DNA from: Polyangium jinanense
Lineage (GTDB): Bacteria; Myxococcota; Polyangia; Polyangiales; Polyangiaceae
Length of the DNA stretch: 64,000 nt
Direction of reading: 5' to 3'
Assembly (NCBI RefSeq): GCF_028435365.1
Contig: NZ_JAGTJJ010000039.1
Coordinates: forward strand, 1-64,000
The number at the start of each line of letters is the position of its first letter. The first letter of the stretch is position 1. The notes beneath the pieces were generated by a model. It was not told where the DNA came from. It was given only the letters and a program-made list of their open reading frames with translations, and ran no database searches. Both the position numbers and the translations under genes were made by a program. Positions 45,533 through 54,524 of the stretch are shown in pieces.

Positions 45533-46846
45533 ATGAAGACACGCGCTTGCGCCACCGCCTTGTTCCTTTCGCTCACGGTCCCTGCCCTCCTCGGCGAGGC
45601 CGGGATCGCTCCCGACCTCATGGAAGCACGCGCGTTCGCGCAGGCCGACGCCGTCACCGAGGTCGCTCGTCAACGCTACGAGGACGGCGTGAAGGCGTTC
45701 GACGCCGGTCGCTTCGAGGACGCGCGCTCCGCGTTCCTGCAAGCCTACGCGCTGAAGCGTCACCCCGCCGTGCTGCTCAACCTCGGCCAGAGCGAGCTGC
45801 GCTCGAACCACCCCGAGGACGCAGGCATGCACCTGCAGCAGTTCCTCCGCGACATGCCCTCGGCCTCGCCCGATCAGAAAGCCGTCGCCGAAAAGGGCAT
45901 CGCCGAGGCGAAGAAGAAGACCGGCCACATCGTGGTGATCGTCGACGCGAACGGCGCCGACGTGTCCGTCGATGGAACGAGCTACGGCAGGTCGCCGCTG
46001 CTCAACGTGATCTTCGTCAAGCCAGGCGCGCACACAGTCACCGCGACGTACGGCGGCAAGACGACGACCACGAAGGTCGACGCGAAGCAAGGCTCGGCCA
46101 CCGCGGCAAACCTCGTGCTCGGCGTCGGCGGCGCTGCGACTCCGCCGCCTCCGCCGCCTCCGCCGCCGCCCCCGCCGCCGCCTCCGGCCGCGGCGCCCCC
46201 GCCCGCGACGACGACCACGACGACGACGCCCGCCGCGAACCCGTACGGGTCGCAGGCGAGCACGGGCACGCCGCCCGCAGGCGCGACGACCGCGAGCTCG
46301 GGTCTTCCGCCGATCGACGCGGGCGGGCCCACGCCCCAGGAGCCCGACACGACGACGGGCACGCGTGAGCCGTTCCTGAAGTGGTACACGCACAAGCCCC
46401 TCGCGTGGGTCGGCTCGGGCGTCGCGGTGATCGGCCTCGGTCTCGGCATCGGCTTCTCGATCGGCGCGAGCGTCGCGAGCGGGAAGGCCGATCAGCACGC
46501 CGCCGAGATCCGCACGTACGCCTCGACCGATCCGAGCACGAACTTCGGCAAGAACCCGCCCTGCGGATCGACCGAGGAGGCCGGCAGCGATCTACCGGGC
46601 TACGACCAGGCCTGCGGCGTGCTGCGCAAGGATCTCTCCGACTACGACACGAACGTCGCCGTGGCCACGACGGGCTGGGTGCTCTTCGGCGTCGGCGCGA
46701 TCGGCACGGGCGTCTACGCGCTGCTCGACTGGTACCTGCCGAAGAAGAGCTCGACCACGGGTTCGAACGACGGCCCGCGTGTCCTCGCCGTCACGCCGAG
46801 CGTGTCGTCGACCTATCAAGGGCTCGGCGTCGTCGGCACGTTCTGA
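45533..46846 (+). CDS. TPR and PEGA-domain envelope protein
   Basis: Exported protein of 437 residues: signal peptide (TALFLSLTVPALL), TPR-like helices (about 40-120, YEDGVKAFDAGRFEDARSAF), a PEGA domain (about 128-185, IVVIVDANGADVSVDGTSYG), a Pro-rich run of at least 15 residues, a Thr/Ala linker, and two hydrophobic segments (about 290-315 and 380-400). This is a common myxobacterial architecture of unknown function. The ATG at 45533 has GAGGG upstream. Its 3' end overlaps the converging sigma-54 activator by 31 bp. Confidence 0.85.
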   Translation: MKTRACATALFLSLTVPALLGEAGIAPDLMEARAFAQADAVTEVARQRYEDGVKAFDAGRFEDARSAFLQAYALKRHPAVLLNLGQSELRSNHPEDAGMHLQQFLRDMPSASPDQKAVAEKGIAEAKKKTGHIVVIVDANGADVSVDGTSYGRSPLLNVIFVKPGAHTVTATYGGKTTTTKVDAKQGSATAANLVLGVGGAATPPPPPPPPPPPPPPPAAAPPPATTTTTTTPAANPYGSQASTGTPPAGATTASSGLPPIDAGGPTPQEPDTTTGTREPFLKWYTHKPLAWVGSGVAVIGLGLGIGFSIGASVASGKADQHAAEIRTYASTDPSTNFGKNPPCGSTEEAGSDLPGYDQACGVLRKDLSDYDTNVAVATTGWVLFGVGAIGTGVYALLDWYLPKKSSTTGSNDGPRVLAVTPSVSSTYQGLGVVGTF

Positions 46847-48120
46847 GACAACCTCGCCGTCGCTCCCGCGGCGCGCAGGAGGTCCCGCATCGTCGATCGC
46901 GGGACCGCCGCGCGCCGCGCCGCTTCACTCGTATTGCCACCCGCTTCCTCGAACAACCGTCGCGCATCGTCGGGACAAAGCTTGACGCGCCGTCCGCCGC
47001 GCTCCGCGAGCACCGACGTGACGTGCTCTGCCTGAATCACGCCCGGCGCACGTACGGCCGCCTGCACGATCACGTTCCGAAGCTCGCGCACGTTGCCCGG
47101 CCACTTCTCCGCACGCAGCGCCGCAAGCGCGCCAGGCGAGAGCTCACGCGGGCCGATCTCCGAGGTCGCGAAGAGGTGCATGCAAAGCGCCGCAATGTCC
47201 TCCGTGCGCTCGCGCAGCGGCGGCACGCGTACGAGACAAACCGCGAGCCGCTCGTACAGATCCGCCCGAAACCGCCGCACCGCGACCATCTGTTCGAGCG
47301 GCTCGCACGTCGCCACCACGAGCCGCACATCGACATGCGTAGTCGTCTCCGCTCCGAGCGGTCGCACGATCCCCTCCTCCACGACGCGCAAAAGCTTTGC
47401 TTGCACATCGAGCGGGAGCGCCGCGATCTCGTCGAGGAAGAGCGTGCCCTGGTGCGCCTCCCGAAATGCGCCACGTCGATCACGCAGCGCGCCCGTGAAC
47501 GCGCCGCGCTGATGGCCGAAGAGCTCCGACTCCGCAAGCTCACGCGAGATGGTCGCAGCATTCAGCGCAACGAACGGTTTTCCCTTGCGCGGACTCTCCT
47601 CGTGCAGCGCACGCGCCACCAGGTCCTTGCCCGTCCCCGACTCGCCGCGGATCATCACAGGCAGTCTGAGCGGCGCAAGCCTGCGCACCGCGCCGCCGAG
47701 CCTTCGCATCGGCGCACTCCGCCCCACGAGGAGCGAAAGCGGCGCGCCCTGGTGCGTCTCCCCCGCGAGCGCACTTCCGTCGACGCGCACCACGGCATGT
47801 CCAAGCTCGACCATGCTCCCCATCGACAAAAAGGCCCGCGCGACGCGCGTGCCCGCCACGCGCATGCCGTTGCGTGATCCAAGATCGAGCACCTCGATCA
47901 CGCTGCCGCGATGCACGAGCGCCGCGTGGCGCGCGCTCACCGTCCGATCGACGAGCTGCACGTTCACCCCCTCGCCCGAGCCGAGGACGATCTCCTCGCC
48001 GGGCCCGAGCCGCCAAACGCGCTCATTCCCGCCGTCATCCACGCGGATCCACACAGCGCCAAGCGCCGCCTCGCCTCCGCCAATCTCCACCGTCGTGTCC
48101 CGCGAACGTTCGTTCTTCAC
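46816..48120 (-). CDS. Sigma-54-dependent activator with FHA domain
   Basis: Enhancer-binding protein of 434 residues: an N-terminal FHA domain (about 30-110: VLGSGEGVNVQLVDRTVSARH, LGSRNGMRVAGTRV), the AAA domain (about 130-360, Walker A GESGTGKD, sigma-54 loop GAFTGA, FLDEIAALP) and a C-terminal Fis-type HTH (NTSEAARRAAVPRSTMRDLL). The FHA domain reads phosphothreonine, linking it to Ser/Thr kinases such as those in myxobacterial development. The GTG start at 48120 lies within a small inverted repeat (CGTTCGT/ACGAACG at 48107-48125). Hairpin repeat copy C lies upstream. Confidence 0.95.
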   Translation of the reverse strand: MKNERSRDTTVEIGGGEAALGAVWIRVDDGGNERVWRLGPGEEIVLGSGEGVNVQLVDRTVSARHAALVHRGSVIEVLDLGSRNGMRVAGTRVARAFLSMGSMVELGHAVVRVDGSALAGETHQGAPLSLLVGRSAPMRRLGGAVRRLAPLRLPVMIRGESGTGKDLVARALHEESPRKGKPFVALNAATISRELAESELFGHQRGAFTGALRDRRGAFREAHQGTLFLDEIAALPLDVQAKLLRVVEEGIVRPLGAETTTHVDVRLVVATCEPLEQMVAVRRFRADLYERLAVCLVRVPPLRERTEDIAALCMHLFATSEIGPRELSPGALAALRAEKWPGNVRELRNVIVQAAVRAPGVIQAEHVTSVLAERGGRRVKLCPDDARRLFEEAGGNTSEAARRAAVPRSTMRDLLRAAGATARLSQNVPTTPSP

Positions 48121-48180
48121 GAACGCTCCATCGACGCGCAGTCGTCAGCAGTTGCGAGAAAAGTTTCGAAGCGTAGCGCC

Positions 48181-48507
48181 GCGCCGGGGTTTCACCCCGG
48201 ACCCCGACCAGGGGTTGTCCACCCCTGGACCCGGACCAGCGCAAGCGCTGGACCCGGGGTCGCTGAACTGCGCGATGCGCAGTTCAGCGAACAGGCCGAG
48301 GCAAGAGCAGCGACGCCCTTGCCAGTCAAGACCGCAGCGCAGGTGCAGCGCCACCGTCTCGGCTGGCAACGCCGCTCGTGGTCTTGCCCCGGGCCCGTCG
48401 GATAAACCGCGCATCGCGCGGTTTATCCGCCCTCGGTCCAGGCCGTGCCTGGTCCGGGGTGCAGGGGGCGGACAGCCCCCTGCTGGGGGTGCGGGGCAAA
48501 GCCCCGC
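48181..48507. repeat. Mosaic hairpin repeat, copy C (full length)
   Basis: Full copy of 327 bp, in the same orientation as copy B. The first 80 bases are identical to copy B. The L hairpin has 13-base arms starting CGCTGAACTGCGC (48261-48289) and the R hairpin 14-base arms starting CGGATAAACCGCGC (48399-48429). Both are perfectly paired although the sequences differ from copy B, at one pair in L and four in R. The last hairpin (GCGGGGC/GCCCCGC, 48491-48507) ends 4 bp before the stop of the leftward outer-membrane gene. The left end lies 60 bp upstream of the sigma-54 activator start. Confidence 0.9.
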
Positions 48508-48511
48508 GCTC

Positions 48512-49264
48512 TCAGAACGCCGCGGCGACCGTGGACGGAGCGCGCACCTTTCCGCCGCGGAGCGGGTCGAACGTGACGCGCAGGCCCACCTGGAAAAACC
48601 CGTACACGCTTGGCGACGTCCCCGGATCCGGGCGCAGACGGTACGAGCCGACCGTCCCCTCCAGGAACGGCCCGAAGCCGAAGACCGGGTGCGGGTAGAA
48701 CGTGCCGCCGAGGGTGATCCGCGCGAAATCGATGCCCTGCGAGCGGCCGATCCCGAACGCCGGGGCGGCGCCGGTCTCGGGCGCTTCCACGAGCGAGGTG
48801 CGGAAACCTACACCGTAGCTCGCCCAGGGATCGAAGGCGATGCCTTGCGCGAGGTGGTAGACGAGGCGCATTCCCACGCCGAGCGTGCTCCCTGAGCACG
48901 TTGTGCAGGTCTCGCCGCCGCTGAGCAGGCCGTAGTTCCCTTCCAGCTCGAAGGATACGTGCCGGCTCAGACCGAAGCCGAGCCCGGCGGAGACGCCGGG
49001 CCCGCCGGAGACGAGGTCGGCGGCGGTCACGCCCGAGGCGATGCTGCCGAGGGGCACGACGTAGCCGCCCCCCACGGACAGGAGGAAGGCTCCTTTGCGC
49101 CAGTCGGGCGCGTAGGCCCTTGGGGTTCCGGCGCCTGGCTCCGGCGGCTCCTCGACCTCGGCGGCGTCGTCCTGGGCCGGATCGGGCGTCTGCGCGAGGG
49201 CGGGCAAGGGGGCCACGACGAGCGCGGCGGCGACGAACGCGCGAAGGGAGCGGGGGAGCGTCAC
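48512..49264 (-). CDS. Outer-membrane beta-barrel protein
   Basis: Exported protein of 250 residues. Signal peptide (AFVAAALVVAPLPALAQ), a short acidic Pro-rich linker, then a barrel of alternating strands (LLSVGGGYVVPLG, VSFELEGNYGLL, ITLGGTFYPHPVFGFG, FFQVGLRVTFDPLRGG) as in OmpA/outer-membrane-beta-barrel families. A small Cys pair (ETCTTCSGS) sits in a loop. It starts with GTG at 49264 and reads into hairpin repeat copy C. A separate gene, the PP2C at 49449, starts divergently 184 bp away. Confidence 0.8.
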   Translation of the reverse strand: MTLPRSLRAFVAAALVVAPLPALAQTPDPAQDDAAEVEEPPEPGAGTPRAYAPDWRKGAFLLSVGGGYVVPLGSIASGVTAADLVSGGPGVSAGLGFGLSRHVSFELEGNYGLLSGGETCTTCSGSTLGVGMRLVYHLAQGIAFDPWASYGVGFRTSLVEAPETGAAPAFGIGRSQGIDFARITLGGTFYPHPVFGFGPFLEGTVGSYRLRPDPGTSPSVYGFFQVGLRVTFDPLRGGKVRAPSTVAAAF

Positions 49265-49448
49265 GGCAGGGCTCTAGAACGACCACGGCCCGCGCGCAAA
49301 GCGCAAAGCGCACGGCCCTTGGGAACCTTGTTCGACCGCCGCGTATGAGCGCGCCCACGACGGAGGGGTCATGGGGGGTGGACTGCGCGGCAGACCTTAC
49401 GAGGAACTAGCCGAGGACCAGGGAGCGGCCGCTATAATCGCGTGTCGC

Positions 49449-50612
49449 ATGTCCAAGACCCAGCCGCGCCACACCCTTCGCCTCGTGGCCGCGGGCATGA
49501 CCGACGTAGGCCGCCAGCGCAGGCACAACGAAGACAACGTGCTCGTGGCGCAGAGCCTCGACCTCTTCGTGGTGGCCGACGGCATGGGCGGACATTCCAC
49601 GGGACACGTCGCCAGCGCCCTCACGGCGACATCGATGCAGAACTTCTTCGAGGCCACGGCGCAAGGGGAACTCCCCTTGCCCACGCCGAACGACGAAGTC
49701 GATCTGCCGCGCCCTGCCGAACGCCTCGCGCAGGCCGTGCGCAAGGCCAACCGCGACGTCTACGAGATCTCGTCGACGCACAAAGAGCACCGCGGCATGG
49801 GCTCGACGATCGTCGCGATCCACTACGACGGCGACGAGAGCTTGCACATCGCGCACGTCGGCGACAGCCGTTGCTACCGCATCCGCGGCGGCGGGATCGA
49901 ACAGCTCACGCGTGATCACTCGCTCATCAACGACGCGCTCGCGCTCAAGCCCGACCTCACCGAAGACGAGCTCGCGCGTTTGCCGAAGAACGTGATCACC
50001 CGCGCGCTCGGCATGAAGGACGCGGTGAAGGTCGACGTGCAGACCGTTAAGATCGAGCCGGGCGACACCTTCCTGCTCTGCTCGGATGGTCTGAGTGGTA
50101 TGATCTCCAACGAACAGATTCTCGAGGTCTTCGACCTGACGGGGGATCTGTCGGAGGCGTGCGAGCTCCTCATCGCGATGGCGAACGAGGCTGGCGGCGT
50201 CGACAACATCTCGGCGCTGCTCGTTCGTGCGGACGACGCGCCGCCGGCCTCGGAGGCGCATATCTCCGCGATGGAGGTCGACGCGCCCGAGCTTGCCGTG
50301 GAAGAGGTCGCCGCGTCGATCCCGTTCTCGCAGCGGTACCGCGACATCCAGGACACGGAGCGCGTGCGCTCGTATCGCCCGCCCCCTGGCGATCCCATCG
50401 AAGAGATGGTCGTCGGGGCCGAGCTCGACGGGCTGCGCGAGGTGATGACCCCGGACGACCTCGCGATGCTCGCGGCCGGCGGTGACATCGAGATGGATGG
50501 CCCGCGCTCGATCGACGAGATCCGCGTGGCGCGTTGCATGCGCTGCGATCACGAGCTCTACGTCGGCAACGCCTTCTGCACCGAGTGCGGCATGAAGATC
50601 GAAAGCGACTGA
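49449..50612 (+). CDS. PP2C-family phosphatase with C-terminal zinc ribbon
   Basis: Cytoplasmic Ser/Thr phosphatase of 387 residues, second PP2C of the window and close in sequence to the one at 1534 (TDVGRQRRHNED, ADGMGGHSTGHVAS, HRGMGSTIV, HVGDSRCYR, LCSDGLSG). After the catalytic domain a flexible acidic region leads to a zinc ribbon (RCMRCDHELYVGNAFCTEC, CxxC-x12-CxxC). The ATG at 49449 is used. A TATAAT (49433-49438) lies 10 bp before the start, possibly a -10 element, but no matching -35 is clear. Its stop shares one base with the next start (TGATG), so it is coupled to the subtilase gene. Confidence 0.93.
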   Translation: MSKTQPRHTLRLVAAGMTDVGRQRRHNEDNVLVAQSLDLFVVADGMGGHSTGHVASALTATSMQNFFEATAQGELPLPTPNDEVDLPRPAERLAQAVRKANRDVYEISSTHKEHRGMGSTIVAIHYDGDESLHIAHVGDSRCYRIRGGGIEQLTRDHSLINDALALKPDLTEDELARLPKNVITRALGMKDAVKVDVQTVKIEPGDTFLLCSDGLSGMISNEQILEVFDLTGDLSEACELLIAMANEAGGVDNISALLVRADDAPPASEAHISAMEVDAPELAVEEVAASIPFSQRYRDIQDTERVRSYRPPPGDPIEEMVVGAELDGLREVMTPDDLAMLAAGGDIEMDGPRSIDEIRVARCMRCDHELYVGNAFCTECGMKIESD

Positions 50613-51754
50613 TGCCGGGGAGCGGCCCTTCGAGCCCACGCACACGTGTCCTGCCGATCGCGGAGCGCCTCGACGCCGACACGCGTTATGCCGGGCGCGG
50701 CGTCACCATCGCGTTCCTCGACTCGGGCTTTTACGCGCATCCCGATCTTACGACGCCGTACAATCGCATCGCCGCCTACCACGACCTCTTCGCGCCGCAT
50801 GCGGGGCTCGAGGCGCTCGAGCGATCGGACGTCTCGTCGTGGCACGGCATGATGACGAGCGTCGTCGCGGCGGGGAACGGCGCGCTCTCGGCGGGGCAGT
50901 TTCGCGGCCTCGCCTGGGAAGCGAACGTCGTGCTCGTGAAGGTCGGCTCTGCGCACCGCATCGTGCACGACGACATCCGCCGTGGCCTCGACTGGGTCCT
51001 CGCGAACCGTGAGCGTTATGGCATCCGCGTCCTCAACATCTCGTGCGGCGGTGACTACGAAGAGTCGTTCCTCACCGATCCGCTCTCGCGCGCGGCCGAC
51101 GAGGCTTCGCGACAAGGCATCGTCGTCGTCGCGGCGGCTGGCAACGCGGGGCACCTCGCCGATCATCAGGTCTTGCCGCCTGCCAGCGCGCCGAGTGTGA
51201 TCGCCGTGGGTGGGCTCGACGACGGCGGCGCGGGGCTGCAGTCGCAGCACTACCACTCGTCGTACGGCCTCACCATCGACGGCCTGCAGAAGCCCGAGAT
51301 CATCGCGCCTGCGATCTGGGTCGCCGCGCCGATCCTCCCGGGCACGTCCACCGCGACCGAGGCGCGCTTGCTCGAGCGGCTCGACGATGCCCCGGACGAC
51401 AAACTCTTCGATCTGCTCGCCGCGCACGCCGGCTCCAACGCCGATCTCGACGCGATCGCGGGCCGCCGCGAGCCGTACCTCGTGCGCCAGATCGTCGCGG
51501 CGAAGCTGCGCGATCGCAAGGTCCTCTCGGGCCACTACAAGCACGTCGACGGAACGAGCTTCGCGGCGCCGATCGTGGCGAGCGTGGTCGCGCAGATGCT
51601 CGAAGCGAACCCCGCGCTGCGCCCGCATCAGGTGCGGCGCATCCTCATGACGACGGCGCGCGGCACGCCGGGGATCGCGCTCGAACGGCAGGGCTGGGGT
51701 GTGGTGCAGCCGCGCGCCGCGGTGGAAGCCGCGCGCGGCGTGAGCGTGGGCTAG
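50612..51754 (+). CDS. Subtilisin-like (S8) serine protease, intracellular
   Basis: Peptidase S8 of 380 residues without a signal peptide. Catalytic Asp in AFLDSGF (about 34), His in SWHGMMTS, Ser in DGTSFAAPI, with the oxyanion Asn in AAAGNAG. Between the His and Ser parts it has an extra helical insert (ATEARLLERLDDAPDDKLFD region). The start codon overlaps the PP2C stop by one base, so the pair is translated together; a phosphatase-protease partnership is suggested. It may process or degrade a regulator in the cytoplasm. It converges with the M48 gene 3 bp away. Confidence 0.92.
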   Translation: MPGSGPSSPRTRVLPIAERLDADTRYAGRGVTIAFLDSGFYAHPDLTTPYNRIAAYHDLFAPHAGLEALERSDVSSWHGMMTSVVAAGNGALSAGQFRGLAWEANVVLVKVGSAHRIVHDDIRRGLDWVLANRERYGIRVLNISCGGDYEESFLTDPLSRAADEASRQGIVVVAAAGNAGHLADHQVLPPASAPSVIAVGGLDDGGAGLQSQHYHSSYGLTIDGLQKPEIIAPAIWVAAPILPGTSTATEARLLERLDDAPDDKLFDLLAAHAGSNADLDAIAGRREPYLVRQIVAAKLRDRKVLSGHYKHVDGTSFAAPIVASVVAQMLEANPALRPHQVRRILMTTARGTPGIALERQGWGVVQPRAAVEAARGVSVG

Positions 51755-51757
51755 TTC

Positions 51758-52960
51758 TTACTGACCGAAGAGACCGCCGAACGGGTTCGGCGCGCCGCCG
51801 GTCATGCGCCACGAGTTCGCTGTCTGCTGCACGATCGGCAGACGCACCATCGGGTGCGGGTGCGTGCGCTCGAAGTTGAAGACGATCGTCGCCGGCGTGA
51901 GCTGATCGAGGTTCGCGAAGAAGTTCAGGGTCAGCACCGCGCCGCCCTCGGTGAGCCGATAGCCGCCGTTGCGACGCGCGCCCGCGGAGAGCACGTTGTT
52001 CGTCCCGGCCACGTCGGCGGCGATCTCGTTCGGCTGGTTGAATGCGGGCAACGTGCGCGAGAGCAACCTGCCGAGATCGGCGGGGTTCACGCCGCGGCTG
52101 CCGCCCTGGTTTGCCGTGCAACCGAGGTGGCCGAGGTGATGGTGCCCGAGCTCGTGCCCGAGCACGAAGCCCACCTGCTCGTCGAAGAGCTGGTGCTGGC
52201 GCTGGATCTTGCGCCCGTCGATCTGCTGCATCGGATCCACGAAGCCCACGGGCGGCTTCACCATCGCGCCCTTCTGCGCGAGCAGCCGGAGGTACTCGTC
52301 GAGCTTGCGCGTGCCGAACACCTCGTCGTTCGCCTTGTACTGCGCGATGTACGCCTCGATCTCGAGCAGGCCGTCGGTGATCGCCATGAGCGGCAGGCCC
52401 TGATCGTCACACGCGGCGAATGCGTTCACCTCGCCGGGCGTGGGATCGGCGACGAACGGGATGTCGCGCACGATGGACTGCTTGTTCGCGGGTAGCGCGG
52501 CGATGAGCTCGCCCATCACGACGCCGGCCTGACTGCGCAGGAAGTTGATGTCGACGTTGTTGATCGGATCGTTCAGCGGCGTGGTCGGCAGCCCGCCCGT
52601 CGTCGGCGTCCCGGTCGTCGGCGTCCCGGTCGTGGGGAACGGCCAGGGAAAACCGGGGAATGGGCTCGTGGGCTGGGGCGCGGGCTGCTGCGGGGTCGTC
52701 TGCTGCGGCTGCTGCGGATAGCCTTGCTGCGGGTAGCCCTGCTGCGGATAACCTTGCTGCGGATAGCCCTGCTGCGGGTACCCCTGCTGCGGGTAGCCTT
52801 GCTGCGGATACCCTTGCTGCGGCGGGGGCTGCGTCTGGGCGTAGGTCGGCCGGGACTCGCGCTGGCAACCTGCGACGAGCGCCGAGGACAGGGCGATCGC
52901 CGAGGCGCAGAGCGTCAGGAACGGGAGAGGGCCGCGGGGTCGCGACACGAACGAAGGCAT
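51758..52960 (-). CDS. M48-like zinc metalloprotease lipoprotein with GYPQQ repeats
   Basis: Exported lipoprotein of 400 residues. Lipobox ALVAGC, then seven repeats of GYPQQ (15-base units near 52719-52823), a Pro/Thr-rich linker, and a C-terminal catalytic domain with [13 protein letters not shown] (zinc motif HELGH) and third ligand Glu in NEIAADVAG. This fits M48-family proteases of envelope quality control. ATG 52960 is used, 52972 being an alternative. No strong ribosome-binding site is seen for either. Confidence 0.9.
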   Translation of the reverse strand: MPSFVSRPRGPLPFLTLCASAIALSSALVAGCQRESRPTYAQTQPPPQQGYPQQGYPQQGYPQQGYPQQGYPQQGYPQQGYPQQPQQTTPQQPAPQPTSPFPGFPWPFPTTGTPTTGTPTTGGLPTTPLNDPINNVDINFLRSQAGVVMGELIAALPANKQSIVRDIPFVADPTPGEVNAFAACDDQGLPLMAITDGLLEIEAYIAQYKANDEVFGTRKLDEYLRLLAQKGAMVKPPVGFVDPMQQIDGRKIQRQHQLFDEQVGFVLGHELGHHHLGHLGCTANQGGSRGVNPADLGRLLSRTLPAFNQPNEIAADVAGTNNVLSAGARRNGGYRLTEGGAVLTLNFFANLDQLTPATIVFNFERTHPHPMVRLPIVQQTANSWRMTGGAPNPFGGLFGQ

Positions 52961-53623
52961 ACGGACGAGCATAATCCATGGACGGACATCGAGCCAAACG
53001 AGCCAAAGGAGGCACGTTTGCAACCGATCGAAGGGCTCCCCGGGGGTCCGATCGCGGAGGCTACCCCCGCGATTCCTGGTCGGCTGACAGATACGCGACA
53101 GAAACCCGGAGGGCTGACAGAAACCCCGGCGACGGACACGACGGCCCCACCGGCGAGCAGGCTACCGCGGCCGTCCGGGCGGCTCTCGACGCGCCGCTTG
53201 CGGTCGGTGACTCCGAGGGGGGCCGTGTCCGGTCTGGCTCACCGCGACGGGCGACGCGTGGACGAGGGGACGGGCGGATCGCTGCGATCGGTGGGTGGCG
53301 GAGCCGAGACGGGCCCGGACGCCTGCCCCCGGAGATCGGTCCCGACGACAGCGGCGGATCGTCGGCCTTGATCTCGATGTCGCGCAAGTCGTGGTTGTCG
53401 TTCAGGCAATGCCAGTCATCGGCGCCTCCGTAGAAGCATCGGAGCACGGCACGGATAAGCCGATGCAAGGGCCCTTGTGCAATTGTGCGGCCCGCAATCG
53501 TCCGTGCCCGATTCCGCAGTTCGTCATGATTGGGGACATCACCTGGCGCAACCTTCTCACGTTGCAAGAGGCTTGCTCGGCACCGCTCGACCCCCACCAC
53601 GAGGCAGCGCGAAAGCGCCTCGT
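52961..53623. other. Gene-poor region without recognised coding sequence
   Basis: About 660 bases between the M48 gene and the Kazal-like lipoprotein gene. Open frames on both strands cross it but look like composition artefacts. One minus-strand stretch near 53370-53450 reads with more normal protein character (LRCFYGGADDWHCLNDNHDL) and could be a remnant. The region contains near-direct repeats of CTGACAGA and CGACAGA (about 53085-53120). No promoter or RNA gene is clear. Confidence 0.4.
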
Positions 53624-54307
53624 TCACTCCGTTACGATGCACGTGACGAAGAAGTGGCCGTCCGCGTCCTTCAGGCATTCCGGCAGCCCTGGCGCGGCCA
53701 CGCAGAGCACATCGTTCAGACATCCGCACATCGCGTCCGGCGACTGGCAGGCCGCAGGGAGCGGCTTGCACCGGTAAGAGGAATTGAGCCTCTCGCAATA
53801 CTCGGTTCCGTTCTCGCAGAGGACCGGACCACATGCGAAGGGCTCCGCGGGCGCCTGACAGGCGTCCTGCAAGCCCACGTCGACGCCCGACCGGTACGCC
53901 TCACACGCGTTGATGTAGACTTGGCCGTTGCAGCCGCACGTGATCGCCATCGACTCACCGGCGCAATCCTTGGGCTTCGGCGTGCAGGTTCCGAGCACGC
54001 CGCCGCCCGGACAGGTGCCCTCCGGGGCATCGCAATACACGCCGTTGCCGCACCACGTCGCGAACGTGCCGTCGCAGGACTTCGGGCCCCCGGCTCCCCC
54101 TTGCCCGCCCGAGGAGGACGACGACGCGCTGCCGCCGCCCGCCCCCTCGCCGGCGGCGCCCCCCTCGCCGCCCCCCTCGCCGCCGCCCCCGCTGGAGGCC
54201 CCGGTCGAGGTGGATGAGGGGGAAGCTCCTGAGCTCTCGGTGCAGGCCGGAGCGGCGCAGGTGAGGAGGATGAAGAAGAGGCCTACGGTGCATGTGGTGA
54301 TGCGCAT
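53624..54307 (-). CDS. Cys-rich lipoprotein with a Kazal-like domain
   Basis: Exported lipoprotein of 227 residues: signal with lipobox (APAC near residue 22), a Gly/Ser-rich linker (about 25-75), then a Cys-rich part containing a Kazal-like module (CGCNGQVYINACEAYRSGV). Such modules in myxobacterial lipoproteins are often annotated as Kazal-type protease-inhibitor domains. Further Cys pairs occur to the C-terminus. A role in inhibiting proteases at the cell surface is plausible. The ATG at 54307 is used. Confidence 0.8.
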   Translation of the reverse strand: MRITTCTVGLFFILLTCAAPACTESSGASPSSTSTGASSGGGGEGGGEGGAAGEGAGGGSASSSSSGGQGGAGGPKSCDGTFATWCGNGVYCDAPEGTCPGGGVLGTCTPKPKDCAGESMAITCGCNGQVYINACEAYRSGVDVGLQDACQAPAEPFACGPVLCENGTEYCERLNSSYRCKPLPAACQSPDAMCGCLNDVLCVAAPGLPECLKDADGHFFVTCIVTE

Positions 54308-54524
54308 TTCTGATGAATATCAACCGCTGGGGTGATGTCTACACCGCCTTGCTTTACAGTCGGTATGGAATGCCCACTTCTTGCCGGCCCCGCTCTCGGC
54401 GACGAACGCCCCCTCGACCCCGCGGCGCAGGGCCGCGACGAGCTCCCGGACGATGCCGCCGACGTGGGCACGACGTCCAGGACCACGGCGCTCACCTCCA
54501 CCCGCACGGCGCAGTGCCGTCGGC
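54308..54524 (-). pseudogene. Possible frameshifted remnant next to the immunity gene
   Basis: Two short minus-strand open frames overlap here. One contains AVRVEVSAVVLDVV and the other IVRELVAALRRGVEGAFVAE. Each has more ordinary protein character than typical shadow frames, and together they could be one gene broken by a frameshift. There is no start, no recognised domain and no ribosome-binding site. Weak call; it may be only noise. Confidence 0.2.

Noticed and set aside
48121..48511. Copy C considered as an rRNA or tRNA remnant or integron attC site
   Set aside because: No tRNA cloverleaf or rRNA motif is present, no integrase gene is near, and the structure has many hairpins rather than one bulged hairpin as in attC.
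49433..49438. TATAAT considered as a firm promoter
   Set aside because: Only 10 bp from the ATG and without a recognisable -35 element; kept as a comment in the phosphatase entry.
53061..53834. Minus-strand open frame considered as a gene
   Set aside because: Its start lies within the antisense of the Kazal-like gene and most of it is Arg/Pro-rich; only a short stretch looks protein-like, so it is described as a possible remnant only.
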